From CATOSP01 sp965216155 (GTDB lineage: Bacteria > Chloroflexota > Dehalococcoidia > Lucifugimonadales > UBA3495): a DNA stretch of 64,000 bases. The notes beneath the pieces are model-generated. The model saw only the letters and a list, made by a program, of their open reading frames with translations, did not search any database and was not told the DNA's origin. The first letter of the stretch is position 1; the number at the start of each line of letters is the position of its first letter. Shown here one piece after another: positions 57,659 through 64,000 of this stretch. The position numbers and the translations under genes were made by a program. The DNA lies in contig CBDCFD010000005.1 of NCBI GenBank assembly GCA_965216155.1, positions 124,001 to 188,000 of the forward strand, in the 5' to 3' direction.

Positions 57659-58467
57659 TCAAGCTCGAATGAATGGTTGGTTGACTACTCGGGCCAAGGG
57701 CATCAAGGGGGTGCCGCTGAAGTCCCATCGTTGTCCCCAACACATTTCGGGCACGATACCATGATAATGGCCCTTGAGAGTACGCTCCCAATCCGCCTCG
57801 GATTGGAAAGTCGGCCCTCTGTCCAACATGTCCTTGGCATCCAGGAATCCGAGATAAAGCAGAACCACGGGGATGCCGAGTGACACCAGCTTCCAAGACC
57901 ATGCAAACGGTTGGATAGCTGGTAGCATTCGTCCCGGGATATGGCCCAATGGCCACCAATGACAGACTGTAACTCAGTACGGGCCTGGCGTATCGCGTGG
58001 CCTATCCTCGTATGATTTTTCTGGCTATTTTCGCTGGCCCCGCCGTTAAGGTCCTTGCCCGCGTACTCGAGTTCGTTTTCGTGAGCTTTGGCTTCTACCA
58101 GCAGAAGTCCTGGCTTGCCGTCGATTCTGCACGTGCTAGCGATATCCCAGTTCGGGGTTGTTGTTCTCCCACCCCTTCCCCATACGGCCAACCACCACTC
58201 CCGAAGGTGGCGCCGGTTCTCATCCGACATGAGATCGCGCGCCTTATCGAGTTGGGCTTCATTGGCGGGCGATTTGTCCCACAGGCCATTCCTGCGCACA
58301 GGTTTGCCGTAAGGCATCCATTTGTCGTCAGAAGACACGACTACACCCGGAAGATTGACAAGGCGGGTCAGGCGCTCGGCGACAACATCCGGCTTGCCAT
58401 CCATGAGCAGTACACAACGAGGCCGACTACCCCGATTATCCTTACCGAGTTGCTCCCACCATGCCAT
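57659..58467 (-). pseudogene. PD-(D/E)xK nuclease-like hypothetical protein, frameshifted
   Basis: The first frame (58467 down) has WMPYGKPVRRNGLWDKSPAN and a probable nuclease core, TPNWDIASTCRIDGKPGLLL followed by VEAKAHENEL (Asp, then Glu-x-Lys). After QLSNR (about 57905) the protein continues in another frame as FAWSWKLVSLGIPVVLLYLG, FLDAKDMLDRGPTFQSEADW and ends FIRA at 57659. One missing T/A in the TTTGCATGG context explains it. Rejoined it is about 268 residues. The family is a conserved hypothetical I know only as a nuclease-like protein; function unknown. It may be a read error. Confidence 0.65.
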
Positions 58468-58678
58468 GCTTTCACCTTCTTTCCTTCTTGAACCGGCGTT
58501 GAAAGGAACCTGATTATATCGACGGCCACAATTGGTTACAACTTTGAGGGCAGCGTACCGATGCCCTTGGGAGGGCGTCCGGGAATGGGTCTATAGACGT
58601 GATTCAAGGTTGCGGATGGGGGGATTTTCTTGTAGTCTGATTCGGGATTTGAAATCTACGAGAAGAGGTAACGCAAGT

Positions 58679-59140
58679 ATGTTCAAGTGGTTGAGCGTTC
58701 CCAGGGCAAAGGCCCACTGTGACATCCCGTGCGGGATTTATGACCCGCTGGTTGCTAAAATCGCGGCCCAGACCGTGCAGAAGATGGTCTTGCGGATGCA
58801 GGCTTTAGAGGCTCCAACCCGCGACGACGGCGCCGATGCGATGCAGGACTATGCCAACAAGGTGGCCCGCTACATCGCGGTGAAAGAGGACCATGCCGAG
58901 AAGTGCAAAGAAGAGCTGCGTATCCTCTGGGCCGACTACGCCTGGCCCAACACCGACGCCAATGAGATCGCCGCCACGTTCAACGCCGCCCTCAAGCTGG
59001 CCGGCCAGTGCAAGCAGACCGTGAGCATGGACAACGCCGAGAACCTGGTGGCTGCCTGCGACGACATCGCCGCGGCTTTCTGGAGCACGAAGAACGTGGA
59101 GTACAGCGACCCCAACGCCGCCGCCCGCTACGGTGCGTAA
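58679..59140 (+). CDS. sodN: Nickel superoxide dismutase
   Basis: A 153-residue precursor. Residues 13-21 (HCDIPCGIY) are the nickel hook: after removal of the first 12 residues (MFKWLSVPRAKA) the new N-terminal His and Cys2 and Cys6 bind nickel. The helical remainder, AEKCKEELRILWADYAWPNT and NAENLVAACDDIAAAFWSTK, matches the family. The mature size of 141 is longer than the 117 of Streptomyces. It needs a SodX-type peptidase, whose gene is often next door; none is seen here within 1.5 kb. GAAGAGG precedes the ATG. Confidence 0.9.
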   Translation: MFKWLSVPRAKAHCDIPCGIYDPLVAKIAAQTVQKMVLRMQALEAPTRDDGADAMQDYANKVARYIAVKEDHAEKCKEELRILWADYAWPNTDANEIAATFNAALKLAGQCKQTVSMDNAENLVAACDDIAAAFWSTKNVEYSDPNAAARYGA

Positions 59141-59180
59141 ACTCTACTTCGCCGGTCTTACCTTCGGAAGCGAAACATAA

Positions 59181-59214
59181 CGAAGCGGGAGCCGACTCTT
59201 CGGCTCCCGCTTCG
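59181..59214 (+). terminator. Hairpin terminator after sodN
   Basis: CGAAGCGGGAGCCGA (59181-59195), loop CTCT, TCGGCTCCCGCTTCG (59200-59214): fifteen pairs without mismatch, 40 bases after the sodN stop and followed by TGTTGTG. Not a pure T-run, but the position between convergent genes suits transcription ending on both strands. Confidence 0.7.
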
Positions 59215-59256
59215 TGTTGTGGGAGGAGACACCTTTTTTCGGGGATCGGGTTTCGG

Positions 59257-59727
59257 TTAGCCGCTGAGGGAAGTTGATGGCTCGCCGACGTGGACCTGTA
59301 GCTGCCTGGCCCTCTTGGCTTCGGCCTTTGGGATTTTGACGGTCAGGACCCCGTTCTGGTAGTGGGGCTCGGCCTTGTCGGCGTCCACCGAATCGGGTAG
59401 CCGCAACGCACGGTGGAAGGACCCGGACCGGCGCTCACGCATCAGGAAAGTGCCGTCACCCTCCTGGTGTTCCTCCGCGGTGGTCCCTTTGATGGTCAGA
59501 ACGTTGTCCTCGATGGACACCTGGATGTTGTCGGGGGCAACCCCCGGCATGGAGGTGCGGATGACGGTGTGCTTTCCGTTCTGGATTACGTCGAGGGGAA
59601 CAGCCCATGCCTCCACGTGCGGGGTGTCCGGAGAAGCGCCGGAGCCGTTGCCAAATCTTCGCCACACCCGGTCCATGGTGTCTTGCATCTGCCGTAGGTC
59701 GCTGAATGGGTCAAAACGCTGAATCAT
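59257..59727 (-). CDS. Hsp20-family small heat-shock protein
   Basis: A 156-residue alpha-crystallin-type chaperone: AWAVPLDVIQNGKHTVIRTS, PGVAPDNIQVSIEDNVLTIK, the characteristic GxFxRxxRLPDSVDADK-like block (GSFHRALRLPDSVDADKAEP) and NGVLTVKIPKAEAKR. It forms oligomers that hold unfolding proteins. The C-terminal I-x-I motif is missing, the tail ending VGEPSTSLSG, so assembly may be altered. It follows the 63-residue gene (59803-59994) and the pair is divergent from hspR, which probably represses them. Confidence 0.9.
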   Translation of the reverse strand: MIQRFDPFSDLRQMQDTMDRVWRRFGNGSGASPDTPHVEAWAVPLDVIQNGKHTVIRTSMPGVAPDNIQVSIEDNVLTIKGTTAEEHQEGDGTFLMRERRSGSFHRALRLPDSVDADKAEPHYQNGVLTVKIPKAEAKRARQLQVHVGEPSTSLSG

Positions 59728-59802
59728 CGGTTTTCCTCCTTAGTTATTCGCTCTCGATTTAGATTGAGTCCGGTTGGGTCCATTCGAGCCACGCAATGGA
59801 AG

Positions 59803-59994
59803 CTAGAATGAGTAGTAACTGACTCCCGCAAAGGGCACCTGGTAATGCCACTGTCGGGCTTCGGGCTGCTTGGGCTCCTGTGACCGCCCGGCCTCTTCCG
59901 GAATGCTCTGCATCTGCTGGGCCAGCTTGCTACCCATCTCATTGGCGGCCAACTCGGGTTGTTCGGACTTGTCTAGAATCTTTACCGTAGCCAC
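59803..59994 (-). CDS. Small protein upstream of hsp20
   Basis: A 63-residue polar protein (ATVKILDKSEQPELAANEMG, then PKQPEARQWHYQVPFAGVSY), GTG start at 59994 after AGGAGG (60002-60007, spacing 7). No domain recognised. The promoter at 60026-60054 with its operator lies just upstream, so it is the first gene of the heat-shock transcript that continues into hsp20. About 75 bases separate it from hsp20. Confidence 0.65.
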   Translation of the reverse strand: MATVKILDKSEQPELAANEMGSKLAQQMQSIPEEAGRSQEPKQPEARQWHYQVPFAGVSYYSF

Positions 59995-60025
59995 GACTTA
60001 ACCTCCTGCTGATTAGTATGACACG

Positions 60026-60054
60026 AGTATAACGCTTGATATAAGCTGTATCAA
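60026..60054 (-). promoter_or_regulatory. Promoter of the hsp20 transcript with a HAIR-like operator
   Basis: On the minus strand: -35 TTGATA (60049-60054), 17-base spacer, -10 TATACT (60026-60031), transcription start expected near 60019. The -35 is one arm of TTGATA-N7-TATCAA (60036-60041 and 60049-60054), with an outer C on one side. The HspR operator HAIR is CTTGAGT-N7-ACTCAAG; this copy keeps the arm spacing and the CTTGA start on one arm. Inference from pattern. Confidence 0.65.
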
Positions 60055-60083
60055 TTATATGCAAGTAGGAAGTCATTATATGG

Positions 60084-60120
60084 ATATGATATTGACATCA
60101 TATTGCCCCGGGTATATAAA
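60084..60120 (+). promoter_or_regulatory. Promoter of hspR with an overlapping inverted repeat
   Basis: Plus strand: -35 TTGACA (60092-60097), 17-base spacer, -10 TATAAA (60115-60120), close to the sigma-70 consensus. The inverted repeat ATATGAT-N6-ATCATAT (60084-60090, 60097-60103) covers the -35. It is a likely site for autoregulation of hspR. Both promoters lie within 100 bases in the divergent gap. Confidence 0.6.
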
Positions 60121-60159
60121 CGCTTTAGACCGACCGGTGCGAGACTTCGGGGGAAACGA

Positions 60160-60615
60160 ATGAGGCAGACCCAGGGCATCTACTTGATCAGCGTGGTGGC
60201 GAAGACACTGGAGATGCACCCGCAGACGCTTCGCAAATACGAGCGTGCGGGGTTCATCGAGCCGTTGCGGATGGGCAGTCTTCGGACCTACTCCGACGAG
60301 GACATCGCCCGCCTGCGCCTGATCAAGCACTTCGTAGACGACATGGGGTTGAACCTGGCCGGCGTGAACCTGGCCCTCCAGCTTACCAGTGAGTTGCTGG
60401 AAGTCCGAATGAGGCTATCATCGGATGAGACGCCGTCGGGGCCGGTGGCCGCGTCCATCCGGCAAATCGACGGGATGCTGGCAACCCTGGGAGTCCGGGT
60501 CGTGGCGCGGCCCGATCCCGAAGGCAACCCGCCGCCGGCGCAACCGGGAGAAGGCTGGTTCAAGGTCAACCCCGGCGAGACGGTCGAGTTCGATGCCCCG
60601 CCGGGCAGCGGTTAG
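60160..60615 (+). CDS. hspR: Heat-shock repressor HspR, MerR family
   Basis: A 151-residue MerR-type regulator. The N-terminal winged helix-turn-helix reads YLISVVAKTLEMHPQTLRKY followed by ERAGFIEPLRMGSLRTYSDE and DIARLRLIKHFVDDMGLNLA, the HspR pattern (ISVxAxxxxxHPQTLRxYE). The C-terminal part to residue 151 is longer and Pro/Gly rich compared with actinobacterial HspR (~150 is similar overall). It represses chaperone genes by binding inverted repeats in their promoters, often with DnaK as co-repressor. It is divergent from the hsp20 transcript; its stop overlaps that of hemL by two bases. Confidence 0.88.
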   Translation: MRQTQGIYLISVVAKTLEMHPQTLRKYERAGFIEPLRMGSLRTYSDEDIARLRLIKHFVDDMGLNLAGVNLALQLTSELLEVRMRLSSDETPSGPVAASIRQIDGMLATLGVRVVARPDPEGNPPPAQPGEGWFKVNPGETVEFDAPPGSG

Positions 60616-61901
60616 CTTAGCCGGGTCAACGCCTCTTCCGCCGTGGCGATGGTCTGGTCGATGTCCGCTTCCGTGTGGGCGGTGGAAACGAACCCGGCCT
60701 CGAATTGGGACGGGGCGATATAGACCCCGCGCTCCAGCATCTCGTGGAAGTAACGCCCGTAGAGCTCGGCGTCCGACGCCTCGACCTGCTCCAGGCTGTT
60801 CACGGGGCCCGGATTCATAAACCCGGTAAACATCGACCCCACGCGGTTGATAGTTGCGGGAACTTCCGCCCGCTGGAACACGCCGGCCAACCCTTCAGTA
60901 AGCCGCTGCGCCATCGCGTCGATTCGCTCGTATACTCCGGGGGCCTGGAGTTCGGTCAGGGTGGCGACGCCCGCGCTGACCGCCAGTGGGTTGCCGGAGA
61001 GGGTCCCCGCCTGGTACATGTCCCCCAGGGGAGCGACGCGCTCCATGATCTCCCGTCTCCCCCCGTAAGCCCCCACGGGGAGGCCGCCGCCGATAATCTT
61101 GCCCATCGTGGTTATGTCCGGGGTCACGCCGAAAAGCCCTTGGGCCCCGTGAGGGCCAACCCGGAACCCGGTAATTACCTCGTCGAATATCAACAGGGCG
61201 CCGGCCCTGCTCGTAATGTCCCGGAGCCCTTGCAGAAACCCGTCGGCTGGCGGGACCACTCCCATGTTTCCGGCAACCGGTTCGACGATGATTCCTGCAA
61301 TAGCTGACGGAAAGGACTCGAAGTACGCTTCCACAGAACCCAGATCGTTGAAGTCCGCCACCAGAGTCTCGGAGGCATAGGAATCAGGGATCCCCGCGCT
61401 GGTGGGGATTCCGTGAGTCAACGCCCCGGAGCCAGCCCGGACCAGCAAACCGTCGGCGTGGCCGTGGTAGCAGCCGGCAAACTTTATAATCTTGTCGCGC
61501 CCGGTGAAGGCCCGCGCCAAGCGAATGGCGCTCATACAGGCTTCGGTGCCGGAGTTGACCATACGCACGAGCTCTACCGATGGGAAGGCGCCGCACACCA
61601 AGCGGGCAAGGTTCACCTCGTTCTCAACGGGCGCTCCGAAACTGGTCCCGCCTTCAGCAGCCTTGCGCAGTGCCTCGACAACCGCGGGGTGGGCGTGACC
61701 GAGCACCAGGGGCCCCCACGAGCCCAGGAAGTCGATGTATTCGTTGCCATCGACGTCCCAAACATGCGAGCCCTGTCCTCTGGCGATGAACAGAGGCGTT
61801 CCCCCCACGGCCCGGAATGAACGGACAGGGCTGTTGACCCCGCCGGGAATGTATTTCTGCGCCTCGGCGAAGAGGGTTTCGGATTTGGCGTTTTGCATCA
61901 T
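60612..61901 (-). CDS. hemL: Glutamate-1-semialdehyde 2,1-aminomutase
   Basis: A 429-residue PLP enzyme that converts glutamate-1-semialdehyde to 5-aminolevulinate in tetrapyrrole synthesis. PLP lysine lies in TTMGKIIGGGLP; other blocks are YIPGGVNSPVRSFRAVGGTP, VNSGTEACMSAIRLARAFTG, YHGHADGLLVRAGSG, LIFDEVITGFRVGPHGAQ and FTGFMNPGPVNS. Normal length. It is in the minus-strand heme series with hemB and hemD, separated from hemB by the RelE/nuclease genes. It converges with hspR. Confidence 0.95.
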   Translation of the reverse strand: MMQNAKSETLFAEAQKYIPGGVNSPVRSFRAVGGTPLFIARGQGSHVWDVDGNEYIDFLGSWGPLVLGHAHPAVVEALRKAAEGGTSFGAPVENEVNLARLVCGAFPSVELVRMVNSGTEACMSAIRLARAFTGRDKIIKFAGCYHGHADGLLVRAGSGALTHGIPTSAGIPDSYASETLVADFNDLGSVEAYFESFPSAIAGIIVEPVAGNMGVVPPADGFLQGLRDITSRAGALLIFDEVITGFRVGPHGAQGLFGVTPDITTMGKIIGGGLPVGAYGGRREIMERVAPLGDMYQAGTLSGNPLAVSAGVATLTELQAPGVYERIDAMAQRLTEGLAGVFQRAEVPATINRVGSMFTGFMNPGPVNSLEQVEASDAELYGRYFHEMLERGVYIAPSQFEAGFVSTAHTEADIDQTIATAEEALTRLS

Positions 61902-61931
61902 AATTCCCTGTAGGCTAAAGATATGATGACC

Positions 61932-62228
61932 TCATCGGAGAAGGTCTCTGGCGCCACGATACGTTGCCTCTCCTCGTCGCTCAACCCAGGCGACTTCTAC
62001 CAATTGTGTTGTGTCCTGTACTCCGTAGACTATTCTATAGGGGCCAACTCTAATGCGGTATATGTCCGGGCCTAACCGAACGGACCTGGCGGGGCGAGGG
62101 TTCGCTGCCAAAGCGTCGATTGCCTCATCCACTCTCTGGCGATAGTTCGGGTGGACTCTTCTCAACTCCCGCTCGACCCGGCGGCTGCCGGTTATGACTC
62201 GATAAAGACTTGGATTCGCTTCGGACAT
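61932..62228 (-). CDS. RelE/ParE-type toxin
   Basis: A 98-residue protein: VITGSRRVERELRRVHPNYR, RVDEAIDALAANPRPARSV, then PDIYRIRVGPYRIVYGVQD with TTQLVEVAWVERRGEATYRG. The strand pattern RIRVGPYRIVY is that of the RelE fold, whose members cleave mRNA on the ribosome. Its start lies inside the 3' end of the upstream gene (104-base overlap), whose tail resembles an antitoxin. The usual separate small antitoxin gene is absent. It sits between hemB and hemL. Confidence 0.85.
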   Translation of the reverse strand: MSEANPSLYRVITGSRRVERELRRVHPNYRQRVDEAIDALAANPRPARSVRLGPDIYRIRVGPYRIVYGVQDTTQLVEVAWVERRGEATYRGARDLLR

Positions 62229-62787
62229 ACTCGGTAAAGTCCCTTTTTTCTTCTTCCGGGCTTTCGAACGCTTCCTTGGCCGCGAGAATGTCCTCCAAGT
62301 CCTCGAATCCCTCCGGGGAAGTCATGAAGCTGCGCCACTCCTCGTAATTCGATATAAGCTCCCAACGGTTGCGGAAACCGCACAGATGGTCTGTCAGGGG
62401 ATTGCCGTACTTCCGTACACCGGAGTCGAGGTTGAGGTCGCGTATTTTGTGTCTACTCTTGGCCCCGGTGGAGTAGGCATCGAAAACCATTGAAGGAAAG
62501 ACCCAGACGTCTGTAATGACGCCGTCCAAGCATGTAACACACATGATGAAGAAATTGGGCCGAGGAGTGAAGTCAGGCATTTGAAACCAGCGCGGGTCTT
62601 TCCCCCCAGCGCCACTCGCTGACTTTATTTGCAGTTCGATCACTTGACCGTCGGGAAGACGCGCCAAGGCGTCCAAACCCTCATCTACCAAGGGTTTATA
62701 GACTGAAACGCCCTGCTTCAGCAGTTCACTGAATACGTGCAACTCTGCCAACTGACCGGCGACTTGCTTTGTTGATATAGTTCTCAT
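62125..62787 (-). CDS. PD-(D/E)xK nuclease-like protein with an antitoxin-like tail
   Basis: A 220-residue protein. Residues 1-120 resemble the PD-(D/E)xK-type fold: QVAGQLAELHVFSELLKQGV, LVDEGLDALARLPDGQVIEL followed by QIKSA (Asp, then Glu-x-Gln/Lys), typical of DUF4365-like proteins. From residue ~160 the tail reads EGFEDLEDILAAKEAFESPE and EEKRDFTEYVRSESKSL, which resembles the C-terminus of RelB-type antitoxins, and the RelE toxin gene starts within it. The last ~25 residues overlap the toxin gene in another frame. It starts one base after hemB ends. Confidence 0.6.
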   Translation of the reverse strand: MRTISTKQVAGQLAELHVFSELLKQGVSVYKPLVDEGLDALARLPDGQVIELQIKSASGAGGKDPRWFQMPDFTPRPNFFIMCVTCLDGVITDVWVFPSMVFDAYSTGAKSRHKIRDLNLDSGVRKYGNPLTDHLCGFRNRWELISNYEEWRSFMTSPEGFEDLEDILAAKEAFESPEEEKRDFTEYVRSESKSLSSHNRQPPGRAGVEKSPPELSPESG

Positions 62788-63771
62788 CTACCCCTCGTCC
62801 CTCAGCCACTGGGCCACCTCCTTGGCGTGGTAGCTCAGGATGATGTCGGCCCCGGCGCGGCTGATGGCCGTGAGCAGTTCCAGCGTCACCATCTTCTCGT
62901 CCAGCCAGCCGTGGCCGCCGGCGGCCTTGACCATCGAATACTCGCCGCTGACGTTGTAGGCGGCCAGGGGATGGTCGAAGCGTTCGCTGGCCCGGCGGAT
63001 TACGTCCAGGTATGCCAGCGCGGGCTTCACCATGACGATGTCCGCGCCCTCGGCGATGTCGCTTTCGATCTCGCGCATGGCCATCCGGGCGTTGGCGGGG
63101 TCCATCTGGTAGCTGCGCCGGTCGCCGAACTGGGGAGTAGAGTCAGCCGCGACGCGGAAGGGACCGTAAAAGGCCGAAGCGTACTTGGCGGCATAACCCA
63201 TGATGGGCATTCCGTCGTAGCCCTCGTTGTTCAGGGCTTCGCGGATGGCCCGCACCTGGCCGTCCATCATCGCCGACGGGGCCACCATGTCCGCGCCCGC
63301 TTGTACCTGGGTCACGGCGGTCCGCGCCAGCAGTTCCAACGTGGCGTCGTTATCCACGTGCCCATTGTCGATTACGCCGCAGTGGCCGTGATCGGTGTAC
63401 TCGCACATGCAGACGTCGGTGATGACCATCATTCCGGGGGCTTCGCGTTTGATGGCGCGAATTGCTTCCTGGATGATCCCCTCGGGGTCATAGCCCTCGG
63501 AACCCAGCGGGTCCTTCTCGGCGGGCAGGCCGAAAAGCAGCACCGCCGGAACGCCCAGGTCGTAAGCTTCTCCCACCTCTTCGACGAGCCGGTCCAGCGA
63601 GAAATGGTAACAGCCCGGCATGGGCTCTATCGGTTGCCGGACGCCGGTCCCGTGGGTGACGAACAGGGGGTACACGAATTGAGAAGCCGACAGCCGGGTC
63701 TCCCTGGTCAGGTTGCGGAGAGGCTGTTGCTCCCGCAGGCGCCGAAGTCGAAGATCGGGAAAGCTCAGCAT
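62788..63771 (-). CDS. hemB: Delta-aminolevulinic acid dehydratase (porphobilinogen synthase)
   Basis: A 327-residue HemB joining two aminolevulinate molecules into porphobilinogen. Seen: RLRRLREQQPLRNLTRETRL, PLFVTHGTGVRQPIEPMPGC, the metal-related segment DVCMCEYTDHGHCGVIDNGH, GADMVAPSAMMDGQVRAIRE and the Schiff-base lysine in KPALAYLDVIRRA. Three cysteines in DVCMCEYTDHGHC (C-x-C-x7-C) suggest the zinc-dependent class. The stop lies next to the downstream nuclease-like gene; hemD ends 77 bases upstream. Confidence 0.95.
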   Translation of the reverse strand: MLSFPDLRLRRLREQQPLRNLTRETRLSASQFVYPLFVTHGTGVRQPIEPMPGCYHFSLDRLVEEVGEAYDLGVPAVLLFGLPAEKDPLGSEGYDPEGIIQEAIRAIKREAPGMMVITDVCMCEYTDHGHCGVIDNGHVDNDATLELLARTAVTQVQAGADMVAPSAMMDGQVRAIREALNNEGYDGMPIMGYAAKYASAFYGPFRVAADSTPQFGDRRSYQMDPANARMAMREIESDIAEGADIVMVKPALAYLDVIRRASERFDHPLAAYNVSGEYSMVKAAGGHGWLDEKMVTLELLTAISRAGADIILSYHAKEVAQWLRDEG

Positions 63772-63847
63772 GGCTATGACCTCCTCGGATGGTCAGTATG
63801 ACACCCGGCAGCGTATTCCCGCCAGGCGCCCGCCAGGAATACCGGGC

Positions 63848-64000
63848 CTACGCGTTGGCGCAGTGTTCCACCAGCGCGTCCACGAGCCCTTGTACGGTAT
63901 GGACCCGGGCGACCACGTCCACGCGCAACCCCAATCCAATGGCGGTGGCGGCGGTCGTGGGGCCGATGCAAGCGATGATACTCTGTTCCAGGGTCTTCCG
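63848..64000 (-). CDS. hemD: Uroporphyrinogen-III synthase, C-terminal end (gene runs off the window)
   Basis: The last 50 codons of a gene that continues beyond 64000. The sequence RKTLEQSIIACIGPTTAATA then GLGLRVDVVARVHTVQGLVD with LVEHCANA is the HemD C-terminal domain (IGPxTAxxA, then a final helix). HemD makes the asymmetric uroporphyrinogen III ring. Neighbours hemB and hemL support the assignment. Confidence 0.88.
   Translation of the reverse strand, partial: RKTLEQSIIACIGPTTAATAIGLGLRVDVVARVHTVQGLVDALVEHCANA

Overview
The window looks like a piece of chromosome from an uncultured, probably aerobic Chloroflexota bacterium (Dehalococcoidia / SAR202-like). This is inferred from the gene mix (paired SDR and MaoC genes, an LLM-class flavin oxidoreductase, NIPSNAP and SnoaL proteins, a form-II CoxL-type molybdenum hydroxylase, a cobalt-type nitrile hydratase relative, VLRF1 and MutS2) and from moderately high GC. 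No rRNA or tRNA gene was recognised, so taxonomy is not proven.

Layout. 1-8.7 kb: a broken MFS transporter, two ABM-fold proteins, two half-size MaoC hydratases, two close SDR paralogues with a retropepsin-like protein between them, a hendecad-repeat coiled-coil membrane protein, an LLM flavoenzyme and a decayed GIY-YIG gene. 8.8-14.1 kb: plsC-cmk, an IS630-type element (1225 bp between TA dinucleotides) beside a decayed gene, a PAP2 phosphatase and rplY. 14.2-18.4 kb: a DUF3800 protein and a translationally coupled oxyanion ABC transporter (phnD-phnC-phnE-phnE; the binding protein resembles the putative selenate group). 18.9-24.6 kb: greA, lysS, two PaREP1/HEPN-like genes, serS, a DUF6883/DUF4926 pair and a polysaccharide deacetylase. 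24.6-25.9 kb: an AT-richer island of repeats with two frameshifted small membrane or lipoprotein genes. 25.9-34.3 kb: a GH99-like lipoprotein, a decayed gene, a three-gene nitrile/thiocyanate-hydrolase-like operon, surE and a coxS-coxL-coxM operon whose CoxL has a 22-histidine insert. 34.4-45 kb: lysA, holB, HNH nuclease, cvpA, alpha/beta hydrolase, a membrane ferritin (MbfA type), small membrane genes, SnoaL and NIPSNAP proteins. 45.3-48.6 kb: VLRF1-type peptidyl-tRNA hydrolase followed by mutS2. 48.7-57.5 kb: a frameshifted Fic gene, a tldD/tldE operon with PaREP1-like genes, a chimeric ORF and an enoyl-CoA hydratase, then a MazEF-like pair and ilvD. 57.6-64 kb: a frameshifted nuclease-like gene, nickel SOD, a divergent hsp20/hspR heat-shock locus with recognisable promoters and operators, and a heme cluster (hemL, RelE-type toxin plus nuclease/antitoxin-like protein, hemB, hemD partial).

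Two themes recur. First, translation quality control and RNA-acting proteins: VLRF1, MutS2, HEPN-like proteins beside lysS/serS and tldD/tldE, MazF and RelE. Second, many reading frames are interrupted by a single indel, often in a homopolymer, so some pseudogene calls may be sequencing or assembly errors. Several dispersed inverted-repeat families (ends GTCTGAAC, GAGAAAATTGCGAAAC and hairpins with CCCGC stems) lie between genes.
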